Assembly: GCA_046303375.1 (NCBI GenBank)
Contig: JBKCGB010000021.1
Coordinates: 1 to 6,492 of the forward strand
DNA: 6,492 nt
Origin: UBA965 sp046303375
Lineage (GTDB): Bacteria > Chloroflexota > Chloroflexia > Chloroflexales > Roseiflexaceae
Direction: 5' to 3'
This document shows positions 1-6,335 of the stretch, one piece after another. The position numbers and the translations under genes are program-made. The notes beneath the pieces were generated by a model, which ran no database searches, was not told the DNA's origin, and worked only from the letters and a program-made list of their open reading frames with translations. Numbering within the stretch: position 1 is the first letter of the stretch; the number at the start of each line of letters is the position of its first letter.

Positions 1-300
1 ACTTTATCCTTCATCTGCCATCTTTTCCACAGTGACGCCGATCTGTTCCTGCCTTGACGAAACGATGCCACAGCGCTGCGCGCCAATCCACACCCTGCCG
101 TCATGGCATTGGCGCACAGTCAGCAAGAGTATCGCAAACGAGTCGGAGCCTCCGGCGCACACCAGTGGGCATGCGCCTGGCTGCCATCCATTTCATTGGT
201 CATGGTGCTCACCCACACCATACGCAACCGATGCGCAGTCTGTGCGATGATGGCGGAATCTTTATCACGCATCATGCGCACTGGGCGCATATGCATACAC
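1..300. other. Region without a convincing gene at the left edge
   Basis: No frame here has a Shine-Dalgarno site together with a recognisable protein. The plus-strand frames are Cys/His/Arg-rich and look like antisense shadows. On the minus strand one frame is open from 192 down to a TAA at 4-6 and ends plausibly (…VTVEKMADEG), but it has no good start. A second minus frame starts with ATG at 272 (MRDKDSAIIAQTAHRL…) and stops at 120-122. The two would join by a frameshift between about 192 and 123, so a degraded or mis-sequenced small gene is possible. I recognise no family. No promoter, repeat or terminator stands out. Confidence 0.4.
4..272 (-). pseudogene. Possible frameshifted small ORF, unknown
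   Basis: This is a tentative reading. The minus strand from ATG at 270-272 gives about 50 codons before TGA at 120-122. In the neighbouring frame, the stretch from 192 to 4 is open and ends with TAA at 4-6. One indel between the two would give a single protein of roughly 88 residues. Against it: no clear Shine-Dalgarno site precedes the ATG, the second frame uses rare-looking codons (AGG, ATA), and I know no homologous family. It could equally be non-coding sequence that is open by chance. Confidence 0.15.
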
Positions 301-582
301 CTACCCGCTAATCCGCATCTGTGTAAGCATGCCGTAGCGCGCGATGGCAAAACGCAGCGGCCGACGCCGGCGCCGTGGCAGAGAGGGCGTAGAGGCGTAC
401 GCTACCTGAGATACAGCATGCGTTACCTTAGATGCAGCATGCGTTACCGGGGATGCAACAAAGAAACTGCGGATCCATTCGATGATGGCCACAATAATCC
501 AAATTGCATACCCTAGCCCGACTAAGAGTCGGTCAAAGAGAATAATGCCGATGACATAGAGCAGGATTTCGCTGAGTTTCAT
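301..582 (-). CDS. Small one-helix membrane protein with heptad repeats, function unknown
   Basis: The predicted protein has 93 residues. The start at 580-582 is chosen because AGGAG lies 6 nt upstream; a longer reading from 654 adds a poorly coding tail and has no such site. Residues 5-36 form one or two closely spaced hydrophobic segments (ILLYVIGIILF, then GYAIWIIVAIIEW) with D17 and R18 between them. A repeat follows at about residues 43-63, in which VTHAASK and VTHAVSQ are consecutive seven-residue units and VAYASTP is a diverged third. Then comes a basic patch, PRRRRRPLR (69-77), and a short C-terminus. Helix followed by positive charges suggests a membrane anchor with a cytosolic tail, by inference only. 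It lies downstream of the antiporter gene on the same strand but 156 nt away, with its own promoter. I do not recognise the family. Confidence 0.65.
   Translation of the reverse strand: MKLSEILLYVIGIILFDRLLVGLGYAIWIIVAIIEWIRSFFVASPVTHAASKVTHAVSQVAYASTPSLPRRRRRPLRFAIARYGMLTQMRISG
395..457 (-). repeat. Three tandem 21-bp units inside the small membrane protein gene
   Basis: Units lie at 395-415, 416-436 and 437-457. The second and third are nearly identical on the plus strand (both contain GCATGCGTTACC and end GATGCA). The first matches the second at about 16 of 21 positions. Because 21 bp is seven codons, the array keeps the reading frame and encodes seven-residue repeats of the V-T-H-A-x-S-x type. 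Confidence 0.8.
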
Positions 583-671
583 GCCATACTCCTCTACTTT
601 TTCATACGATGGTGCATGCAATTTTTCAAAAAAAGGACACGCAAAAAAACACAATGCATCACACTTCGATG

Positions 672-699
672 ATTATACCATTTATACGTAATAATGCAA
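672..699 (-). promoter_or_regulatory. Sigma70-type promoter for the small membrane protein gene
   Basis: On the minus strand a perfect TATAAT (672-677) is preceded, after a 16-nt spacer, by TTGCAT (694-699), which keeps the TTG of the -35 consensus. Transcription would start near 665 and leave a leader of about 80 nt before the ATG at 582. That leader contains two runs of seven T and a TGCATGCA palindrome (613-620). Confidence 0.5.
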
Positions 700-731
700 T
701 ACCCATATGTCATATCCTTGCAAATGGGTAT
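699..731 (-). terminator. Weak stem-loop after the antiporter gene
   Basis: An 8-bp perfect inverted repeat, ATACCCAT (699-706) with ATGGGTAT (724-731), encloses a 17-nt loop just past the antiporter stop codon. On the minus strand it is followed only by TGCATTATT, not a proper T-run, and it abuts the -35 of the next promoter. It may be a weak terminator or an mRNA 3'-end hairpin. Confidence 0.25.
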
Positions 732-738
732 GGGGTAA

Positions 739-2439
739 TTATTGTGGCGGCTGTGCAATCGGCGCATATGCCACCGCCCGCACATCATCGCTCAGCTGGG
801 TTATTTCAGCCATCGAGACACCAAAATGCAGCAGCGTCTGACGCATCATTTCGAGGCCAGCTTCGAATTCGGGTTGCACGATTTCGGTGATTTGCAATTC
901 CTGCAGCACGGGGATCTGTTTGATGTGGGCGGCCCGTGCCACAATCGGCACCTGTGGTGCGAGCTGACGCACCAAGCGGGCAATTGACTCCACGTCGTAC
1001 GCTGAGCCCACCGCAATCAGCACCAACCGTGCCTGTGCCACGCCTGCCGCATGCAACACTTCGGCACTAGCCGCATCACCATATATCACCGGTACCTGCA
1101 GTTGTTTGAGCTCGTCGATGCGGTACTGATCGAGCTCGATGACCACATACGGAATCCCACGCTGATGCAACATGTGCGCCGTGTACTGCCCCACCCGCCC
1201 GTAGCCGATAATCACGGCATGTTGGTGCCGCTCAGCCGCGCTTGCTACCTGCGATTGTACCGGTGGTAACGGGAGCACCGGCTTGCGCCGCATCAGCCAC
1301 GCATTGATGGGCTGACGCAGGCGCATCACCAGTGGCGTCAGCAGCATCGTGACCAGCGCTACCGCCAAAATCAGATTATCCTGATCTGCGTCAATCACCT
1401 GTTGCGAACGCGCCACCCGTGAAAGCACAAAGGCAAATTCGCCGACTTGTAATAACCCGATACCCACTGCCACCGGAATGCCATCGCGATAGCCGAACAG
1501 ACGCGTGATGGCCACAAACACTGCAGCTTTGAGGAGCATGATAACGACTACCAGCCCAGCAATGACCGCACCATACTGCCACACATACCGTGGATCGAGC
1601 AGCATCCCCACCGATACAAAGAAAATCATGCTGAAAATATCCCGCAGTGGCACGATGTCACTGAGCGCCTGATGGCTGTACTCGGATTCGCTGAGCACCA
1701 TACCCGCCACGAATGCCCCAAAGGCGAACGATAATCCGGCCAAATACGTGGCGTAGCCGACTCCCAACCCCAAGGCGGTAATCGCCACCAAAAAGAGCTC
1801 GCGTGAACCCCATTGACTAATCCGATGCAGGATAGCTGGCATCAGCCGCGTACCGACCACGACCATTACCACCAAAAAGATTCCTGCACGCACGATCGCA
1901 CCGATCAGTGCACTCACCCCACCATCCGGCTGATTGAGCTCGGTAAGCACCAACATGATTGGCACAAATGCTAAATCCTGCACGATGAGCATGCTAATCA
2001 TGATGCGGCTCGATATGCTGCCCAACTCGCCTTGGGCAGCTAATGTTTTGAGTAGAACCATCGTACTCGAGAGTGCCACGATGGCACCCAGCCACAATGA
2101 GGCGATATCACTCCAGCCCAGGAACTGGCCAATACCCCAACCACATCCCATACAGACGAGGATTTGCAGCGGTGTCCCCAAAAAGGCGATCCATTTCACA
2201 CGCACTAATTTGCGGAAATTAAACTCCAGCCCGAGTGCAAAGAGCAACAACGCGACGCCGATTTCGGCAAGCAGCTCGATTTCGTGGATCTTGACCACCG
2301 TTGGTCCTGCCGTGTACGGCCCGACCATGATTCCTGCCAGAATATACCCGACGATCAGCGGCTGTCCGAGGCGTTGTGCCACGGCACCGCCCAAAAACGC
2401 GGCTACCACAATCAACGCAATATCTGCGGCAATTCCCAT
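739..2439 (-). CDS. Kef-type monovalent cation:proton antiporter (CPA2) with TrkA-N domain
   Basis: This 566-residue inner-membrane antiporter is predicted to exchange K+ or Na+ for protons. The start at 2439 has AGAAGGA 8 nt upstream; an in-frame ATG ten codons earlier lacks this. Residues about 5-375 form the Na+/H+-exchanger domain, with many hydrophobic helices (roughly 12-13). Family landmarks are LLLFALGLEF (64-73), the QD pair in LIVQDLAF (Q154, D155, the ion/proton site in this family), LAGLSFAFGAFVAGMVLSES (233-252), FFVSVGMLLD (273-282) and LLQVGEFAFVLS (329-340). A linker leads to a cytosolic TrkA-N Rossmann domain (about 407-525) with GYGRVG (412-417), E435 at the end of strand 2 and GDA (454-456). 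These features indicate NAD(H)-linked gating. No clear TrkA-C domain follows. Ion preference cannot be read from the sequence. It is transcribed divergently from the permease operon. Confidence 0.93.
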   Translation of the reverse strand: MGIAADIALIVVAAFLGGAVAQRLGQPLIVGYILAGIMVGPYTAGPTVVKIHEIELLAEIGVALLLFALGLEFNFRKLVRVKWIAFLGTPLQILVCMGCGWGIGQFLGWSDIASLWLGAIVALSSTMVLLKTLAAQGELGSISSRIMISMLIVQDLAFVPIMLVLTELNQPDGGVSALIGAIVRAGIFLVVMVVVGTRLMPAILHRISQWGSRELFLVAITALGLGVGYATYLAGLSFAFGAFVAGMVLSESEYSHQALSDIVPLRDIFSMIFFVSVGMLLDPRYVWQYGAVIAGLVVVIMLLKAAVFVAITRLFGYRDGIPVAVGIGLLQVGEFAFVLSRVARSQQVIDADQDNLILAVALVTMLLTPLVMRLRQPINAWLMRRKPVLPLPPVQSQVASAAERHQHAVIIGYGRVGQYTAHMLHQRGIPYVVIELDQYRIDELKQLQVPVIYGDAASAEVLHAAGVAQARLVLIAVGSAYDVESIARLVRQLAPQVPIVARAAHIKQIPVLQELQITEIVQPEFEAGLEMMRQTLLHFGVSMAEITQLSDDVRAVAYAPIAQPPQ

Positions 2440-2505
2440 GGTGTAATTCCTTCTTATGACTTTTCGCACATCTATTATGCATATGAGAAATCAATGTATA
2501 TCATT

Positions 2506-2519
2506 TTTATTATAATAAA
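2506..2519. promoter_or_regulatory. Palindromic bidirectional -10 element between divergent genes
   Basis: The 14-bp perfect palindrome TTTATTATAATAAA contains a consensus TATAAT on the plus strand (2511-2516) and another on the minus strand (2509-2514). Plus-strand transcripts would start near 2523 and give a leader of about 57 nt for the permease operon. Minus-strand transcripts would start near 2502 and give a leader of about 60 nt for the antiporter gene. No good -35 hexamer lies at 16-18 nt on either side, so the promoter may need an activator, or the real promoters may be elsewhere in 2440-2579. Confidence 0.4.
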
Positions 2520-2579
2520 GATGCGTGCCCCGCACCGTGGGCAATAATTGTTGTACGCACATTCTCATCGAGCAACGCC

Positions 2580-3569
2580 ATGCAGCGCATCATCGTTTGG
2601 AGTCAACAGAGTATCATCGCCATCCTGCTCGTTGCCGTCGCCCTCGTCGTCGCTATTGCGAATCGCTGGGTCAGCGTCACTTCTGCAGTACTTGGCAACA
2701 TCGACATGTTTATCACTGTCTTTCTGGGTATTTTCTACGAAGCGCTGCCGTTTCTCACCATTGGCGCACTCGTCTCCGCTGCCATCCACCAATACGTGGA
2801 TCCCACCTGGCTGACCCAACGCCTACCCACCTCACGCTGGGGGAGTGCCATGGCAGGTGCCATGCTCGGCATCATCTTCCCCGTCTGTGAATGTGGCTCC
2901 GTGCCTGCGGCACGCAGCCTAGTGCAACGTGGTGCCCCCATGAGCATGGGGGTGGCTTTTGCATTGGCCGCCCCCGTCCTCAACCCGATCGTGATGGTGA
3001 GTACTGCCGTTGCGTTTGTCGGCGTGTTTGGCTGGTCATTCGTACTCTGGCGCTTCGTGCTCACATTTGTGGTAGCTACAGGCACCGCGCTGCTGATGCC
3101 ACAACTGCAGTTGGTCACCACACTTGCATCCACCCATGACGTGCACCAGCACGACGACGAAATCCCACTCGTTGCATTGTTGTCGCACGCCATCGTGGAC
3201 TGGCTCGACATGGTGCGCTACCTCATCGCCGGCGCCATGGTGGCAGCCGCCATGCAGGTGCTGGTTTCCAGCGAGCTCTTTTTCACCGTGGCATCACAAC
3301 CACTGCTGGCTATCCCGGCAGCCATGGGGTTAGCTGTCGTTATGTCGATTTGTTCGACGGTTGATGCCTTTGTCGCGCTCTCGTTTGCGGATCGATTGCC
3401 CATGGTATCGTTGATGGCATTTTTGGTCTTTGGTCCAATGATTGACCTCAAAAGTATTCCCATGTTTGCGGCCGTCTTCGGCTGGCGTCCCATGGCACGT
3501 TTCGTGGCCACCATTGCCGGGCTGACCATGGTCGTCTGTACACTCGTCTGGAGCATCGCATGGCGCTAA
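2580..3569 (+). CDS. DUF318/ArsP_1-type permease (Bacillus YcgR-like)
   Basis: This 329-residue multi-pass inner-membrane protein belongs to the predicted permease family PF03773 (UPF0718), some members of which export arsenicals or are linked to metals. The substrate here is unknown. Hydrophobic helices lie at about 11-27, 42-68, 90-101, 122-150, 155-175, 215-232, 240-258, 277-300 and 306-325. Family signatures are FPVCECGSVPAARSL (100-114), with C103 and C105, and the matching second-half motif MSICSTVDAF (255-264), with C258 and D262; these suggest an internally duplicated fold. The central loop carries HDVHQHDDE (186-194), which could bind metal. The ATG at 2580 fits the family's N-terminus, although its Shine-Dalgarno site is weak (GAG only). 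It overlaps the next gene by 10 nt. This is not the E. coli flagellar protein also named YcgR. Confidence 0.88.
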   Translation: MQRIIVWSQQSIIAILLVAVALVVAIANRWVSVTSAVLGNIDMFITVFLGIFYEALPFLTIGALVSAAIHQYVDPTWLTQRLPTSRWGSAMAGAMLGIIFPVCECGSVPAARSLVQRGAPMSMGVAFALAAPVLNPIVMVSTAVAFVGVFGWSFVLWRFVLTFVVATGTALLMPQLQLVTTLASTHDVHQHDDEIPLVALLSHAIVDWLDMVRYLIAGAMVAAAMQVLVSSELFFTVASQPLLAIPAAMGLAVVMSICSTVDAFVALSFADRLPMVSLMAFLVFGPMIDLKSIPMFAAVFGWRPMARFVATIAGLTMVVCTLVWSIAWR

Positions 3570-4255
3570 CACGCTGGACACCACGGCTGATGGCCATCGG
3601 CATATGTACGCTATCTGCACTCTTGCTGGTCCGCACCACGCTGGGGCAGATGGCGCTCTACATTCATCCGCGCTACGACATCCTCTTGTATTTGTGTGGC
3701 ATCGTGCTCTTTTTCATGGCACTCGTCTGTATCATTCAACGTCATACGCTGCCCGCATTCGCCTTGGCCTTTGTACTCATCCCCGTAGCGCTCGGGTTGG
3801 GTGTACCACCACGCCCACTCGATGCCAATGCGCTTGGTAGCCGGTTATCATCGCTCAATCGTGTGGCACAACGACCCAGTACGAGTGGGGCAATGCGCAT
3901 TCCCCCTGACGATACTACGCAATGGAACCTGTATGACTGGGCGATAGCAATGAGTATTGACACGGCTCCACTTATCGCCAAACCCGTCAGCGTCGAAGGA
4001 TTCGTGGTACGTCCACCTGACATGCCGCAGGCAGATGCCACTTTTATGCTCGCACGCTATGTACTGACCTGCTGTACTGCGGATGCTGGCGGTGTTGGTA
4101 TGCCGGTGGCGTGGAGTACGGCCGCGCAACTCGCCGATAATCAGTGGGTACGGGTCACAGGCGTCGTCGCCCGCGACGCTCAGGGGCAACTGTACATTCA
4201 GGCCAGCGCCGTGCAACGCATCGAGGTACCGCGCACGCCCTATTTATCGCCGTAG
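3560..4255 (+). CDS. TIGR03943/DUF1980 permease subunit (Bacillus YcgQ-like)
   Basis: This 231-residue protein is the usual partner of DUF318 permeases, as in the Bacillus subtilis ycgR-ycgQ pair. Two to three hydrophobic segments occupy about 9-27, 41-59 and 64-81, with the characteristic YIHPRYDILLY (34-44) between the first two and LGVPPRPLDA (80-89) after the third. An extracytoplasmic domain follows, with WNLYDW (122-127), SVEGFVVR (144-151), and the family hallmark LTCCTADAGGVGMPV (169-183) with C171, C172 and D175. The vicinal cysteines are candidate metal or redox ligands. The domain ends in an OB-like stretch (VRVTGVV…). The start overlaps the permease stop (ATG at 3560, TAA at 3567-3569), and GGAG lies 6 nt upstream, so the two are probably translationally coupled and form one complex. 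Its 3' end faces the monooxygenase operon 9 nt away. Confidence 0.88.
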   Translation: MALTRWTPRLMAIGICTLSALLLVRTTLGQMALYIHPRYDILLYLCGIVLFFMALVCIIQRHTLPAFALAFVLIPVALGLGVPPRPLDANALGSRLSSLNRVAQRPSTSGAMRIPPDDTTQWNLYDWAIAMSIDTAPLIAKPVSVEGFVVRPPDMPQADATFMLARYVLTCCTADAGGVGMPVAWSTAAQLADNQWVRVTGVVARDAQGQLYIQASAVQRIEVPRTPYLSP

Positions 4256-4264
4256 CGTACTCAT

Positions 4265-4735
4265 TTAGTCGTGGAAAAAAAGATGCCGCATGTGGTCTTC
4301 ATCATCGTCGTGGCGTTTTTTGAGTTGCATCCAGTGCTGCTGCAACGGCGCAAGTGGTCCACGTACAAACTGTGCCACGGTTACTGTATCGAGTGACCGA
4401 CGTGCTGGGCGTTGTCCACGTGCAGCAATCGCCCAAATCTCAACCCGGTGTGTGGCAGGCACGATTACGGGCAACAGTGACTGTGCGGTGGCTGGGAGTG
4501 CGCCACGGATGCGCTCGTGCGTGGCCTGCCGGATAGTACACCAGCGTGCGAGTGCATCCCACACCCGGTCTATGCGTGTCCGCACAGGGTGATTGATTTC
4601 GTAGTCCTGCAGGATTTCCTGCATAATGTCACATGCATCGACAGCACTCGTATGCGTAACCATCACGAGGCTGATGGCTTCGTATATCTGAATGCCGATG
4701 AAACACTCGCATTTCGAGGTGTATCGTGGTCCCAT
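4265..4735 (-). CDS. Unknown 156-residue protein with His/Asp-rich tail
   Basis: I do not recognise this protein. The start at 4735 is set by a perfect AGGAGGT 5 nt upstream, which itself overlaps the stop codon of the preceding gene (TGA at 4747-4749). Longer in-frame readings extend into that gene and look non-coding. It appears soluble: an N-terminal part with C9 and C11 and a hydrophobic stretch (12-27), then a mainly helical-looking middle (VDACDIMQEILQDYE, 32-46; RIDRVWDALARW, 54-65), a strand-like VIVPATHRVEIWAIAARG (90-107), and a C-terminus KKRHDDDEDHMRHLFFHD (139-156), rich in His and Asp. The tail might bind metal, by inference only. It is the last gene of the monooxygenase operon; its stop is 9 nt from the convergent permease-partner stop. 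Confidence 0.65.
   Translation of the reverse strand: MGPRYTSKCECFIGIQIYEAISLVMVTHTSAVDACDIMQEILQDYEINHPVRTRIDRVWDALARWCTIRQATHERIRGALPATAQSLLPVIVPATHRVEIWAIAARGQRPARRSLDTVTVAQFVRGPLAPLQQHWMQLKKRHDDDEDHMRHLFFHD
4278..4321 (+). terminator. Candidate terminator of the permease operon, inside the opposing gene
   Basis: Plus-strand RNA can pair 4278-4289 (A-run, then GATGCCGC) with 4310-4321 (GTGGCG, then a run of six T) in a 12-bp stem with three G·U pairs and a 20-nt loop. The T-run forms the distal part of the arm, giving an A-tract/hairpin/T-tract arrangement. The three wobble pairs become mismatches on the other strand, so it would work mainly for plus-strand transcripts. It lies within the last codons of the convergent gene, the only room available. 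The large loop and wobbles make it moderate at best. Confidence 0.35.
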
Positions 4736-4746
4736 CGGGTACCTCC

Positions 4747-4995
4747 TCACACATATGCCGCAATCGTCATCACCACCGTGTGTTCGTCGTGATGCGAATT
4801 TATTGCTTCTACGAGTACAAATCCCCCCTCGCCTATTGGATGCATTGATACCGCAAAGTCGGTTTCGTTGATCGGTGCGTTGTAAATCTTGTGGTGTGCA
4901 TTGCGACACGCCATCACCCAGTCGAAGTCGACCATTTCACACCACACCAGCATGCCTTTGCGTTTATCGTCGACAAACACTCGGTAGGTACGCAT
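4747..4995 (-). CDS. Unknown 82-residue protein in the monooxygenase operon
   Basis: I do not recognise this protein. The start at 4995 follows GAGAGG with 5-nt spacing. An ATG ten codons upstream would overlap the monooxygenase stop and lacks a site. The product is soluble and probably alpha/beta: MRTYRVFVDDKRKGMLVWCE (1-20) looks like a beta hairpin, DFDWVMACRNAHHKIYNA (23-40) like a helix, and EGGFVLVEAINS (56-67) and EHTVVMTIAAYV (71-82) like strands. It has C19 and C30 and several His residues (H34, H35, H68, H69, H72). It sits exactly 11 nt from both its upstream and downstream neighbours and is surely co-transcribed with them. Whether it acts as a partner, binding protein or regulator of the flavoenzyme is open. 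Confidence 0.65.
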   Translation of the reverse strand: MRTYRVFVDDKRKGMLVWCEMVDFDWVMACRNAHHKIYNAPINETDFAVSMHPIGEGGFVLVEAINSHHDEHTVVMTIAAYV

Positions 4996-5006
4996 GGGTG
5001 CCTCTC

Positions 5007-6179
5007 TTAGACGTGGGGCTGCCAATCAGGCCACAGCGTGTGCGCCACAGTCTGGTAATCATGCAACAGAAAGTTGACCCGTGCCACCACACCATGCTTG
5101 GGGTCATCTTGGGGCGGTGTACCACGTACCAATGCATCGAAATTGGCCTGGGAAATGTCAGCACAGGCCAGGCCTTCGCCGACACGCCGCTGCGAAAAGG
5201 TCTCCAGCGCCGTCGCCATGTCGTCAGGATGGGCAGCAATCAGGTCGGCGAGTACGGCACAATCTTCGAGCGCAATATTGACCCCTTGGCCGAGAAAGGG
5301 CGCCATGGCGTGGGCGGCATCCCCCACCAGCACCACATGATCGTCGAGATGATAATGATTGAGTCGAATCGTGGTAATCGGGGCAGCCACACTCTGGGCC
5401 AGCCGTGGACGGTCGATGAAGTCGGCGAGTTCAGGTATTGCGCTACACAGCACATCAACGTGCTGTTGTGTCGCCACAAATTCATCATTGCGCGTATTCG
5501 GGACAACCCAGGTACCACGCAGACTGCCATCGACTTCGGGCATCGCCACCAAAAACCAGTCACCCCGTGGCCATATATGAATGGCACGCAGATGCTGTGT
5601 GATGGCACCGGGATGCACATGCACTTCGTGGTAGACCTGTGGTGCCGCGCGTTTGACGCTGTCGAAATGCGGATTGCGCACGAGGGCACTGCGTACTTCC
5701 GAGGCCGAGCCGTCTGCACCAATCACCAAGTGAGCGTGTTGTGTGACCAGTGTATCGTCGGCATATTGCAACACGACCGCCCGATCACGCCACAGGTATT
5801 CGATACAGGTCACCCCCGTGACGATGGTCACTCCCTGGTGGATGGTCCACTGCACCATCAGCTCGCTCAGCGTCTGACGCGACACTGCGTAATTAGCCCA
5901 GGTTGGCATAGCATAGCCTTGAAAGCGCACCGAGCCACTCGCCTCGTGAAAGGCGCGCCCGCGCATGGCCACGCCATGGTTGCGGATCGTCGGCCCGATA
6001 CCGGCATGGTCGAGCACACGCATGCCACGTGGCGAAATCGACAAACTAATGGTTTGGCCAGTCGCATTGGAGAGGTGGGTGCGTTTGTCAAAGACCACTA
6101 CGTGGTGCCCTTGGCGCGCCAGTAGCCCTGCAATAAAGCATCCTGCTGGACCTGCACCGATGACGACAATAGGGAGCAT
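5007..6179 (-). CDS. Kynurenine 3-monooxygenase-like FAD-dependent hydroxylase
   Basis: This 390-residue class A flavoprotein monooxygenase is predicted to hydroxylate an aromatic substrate using NAD(P)H and O2. FAD-binding motifs are GAGPAG (8-13), GADG (154-157) and GDAAHAMAPFLGQG (286-299). Several blocks resemble kynurenine 3-monooxygenase specifically: SLSISPRGMRVL (45-56), HIWPRGDWFLVAMPEVDGS (201-219) and ALEDCAVLADL (303-313). Residues R75, Y89 and N346 fall where, as I recall the family, the substrate-carboxylate contacts Arg, Tyr and Asn lie (same 14-residue R-to-Y spacing); Y375 may match the last conserved Tyr. It is shorter than the usual 450-490 residues and lacks the C-terminal membrane helix seen in eukaryotic enzymes. 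The start at 6179 has AAGAGG 5 nt upstream and begins MLPIVVIGAG; ATGs at 6182 and 6203 are alternatives. No other kynurenine-pathway gene is in view, so the substrate is uncertain. It is the first gene of a three-gene operon. Confidence 0.78.
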   Translation of the reverse strand: MLPIVVIGAGPAGCFIAGLLARQGHHVVVFDKRTHLSNATGQTISLSISPRGMRVLDHAGIGPTIRNHGVAMRGRAFHEASGSVRFQGYAMPTWANYAVSRQTLSELMVQWTIHQGVTIVTGVTCIEYLWRDRAVVLQYADDTLVTQHAHLVIGADGSASEVRSALVRNPHFDSVKRAAPQVYHEVHVHPGAITQHLRAIHIWPRGDWFLVAMPEVDGSLRGTWVVPNTRNDEFVATQQHVDVLCSAIPELADFIDRPRLAQSVAAPITTIRLNHYHLDDHVVLVGDAAHAMAPFLGQGVNIALEDCAVLADLIAAHPDDMATALETFSQRRVGEGLACADISQANFDALVRGTPPQDDPKHGVVARVNFLLHDYQTVAHTLWPDWQPHV

Positions 6180-6213
6180 CATGGCCTCTTCAGCTACGGA
6201 CATCTCGTCACGT

Positions 6214-6219
6214 ATTATT
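6214..6219 (-). promoter_or_regulatory. Possible extended -10 for the monooxygenase operon
   Basis: On the minus strand, TGG followed by AATAAT (6214-6219) matches an extended -10 (TGn plus 5 of 6 consensus bases), with no -35 at the right distance. It lies 10 nt from the alternative ATG at 6203. A transcript from here would start within a few nt of that ATG and would leave about 25-30 nt before the preferred start at 6179. Confidence 0.3.
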
Positions 6220-6335
6220 CCATGTCAGTTGATGCGCCTATGGTAGCATTGAATGTACTCATGTTGCAATATCTTTTGTGTAAAAAGCGCACATCGTGAC
6301 ATATGGTGTATCAAGCGCATGTTATCTATTCCTTC

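Noticed and set aside
103..516. Plus-strand 137-codon open frame
   Set aside because: It has no Shine-Dalgarno site, an odd Cys/Arg/His-rich composition, and runs antisense through the better supported small membrane protein gene and its repeat.
613..650. T-runs in the leader of the small membrane protein gene as a possible attenuator
   Set aside because: No stable hairpin precedes either T-run on the minus strand, so no intrinsic terminator or riboswitch can be supported.
1934..2446. Plus-strand 170-codon open frame
   Set aside because: It is antisense to the Kef antiporter, with Ser/Asn/Ile/Pro-rich low-information sequence and no ribosome site.
2476..2483. TATGCATA palindrome upstream of the antiporter gene
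   Set aside because: An 8-bp AT-rich palindrome is expected by chance; it is not repeated at other promoters here and fits no operator I can name.
4875..6125. Plus-strand 416-codon open frame
   Set aside because: It is antisense to the monooxygenase, whose FAD motifs are clear; the plus frame is His/Arg-rich with no recognisable domain.
6260..6323. Short direct repeats (AAGCGCA at 6285-6291 and 6313-6319; CATGTT at 6260-6265 and 6318-6323)
   Set aside because: Too short to separate from chance, with no symmetrical arrangement typical of an operator.
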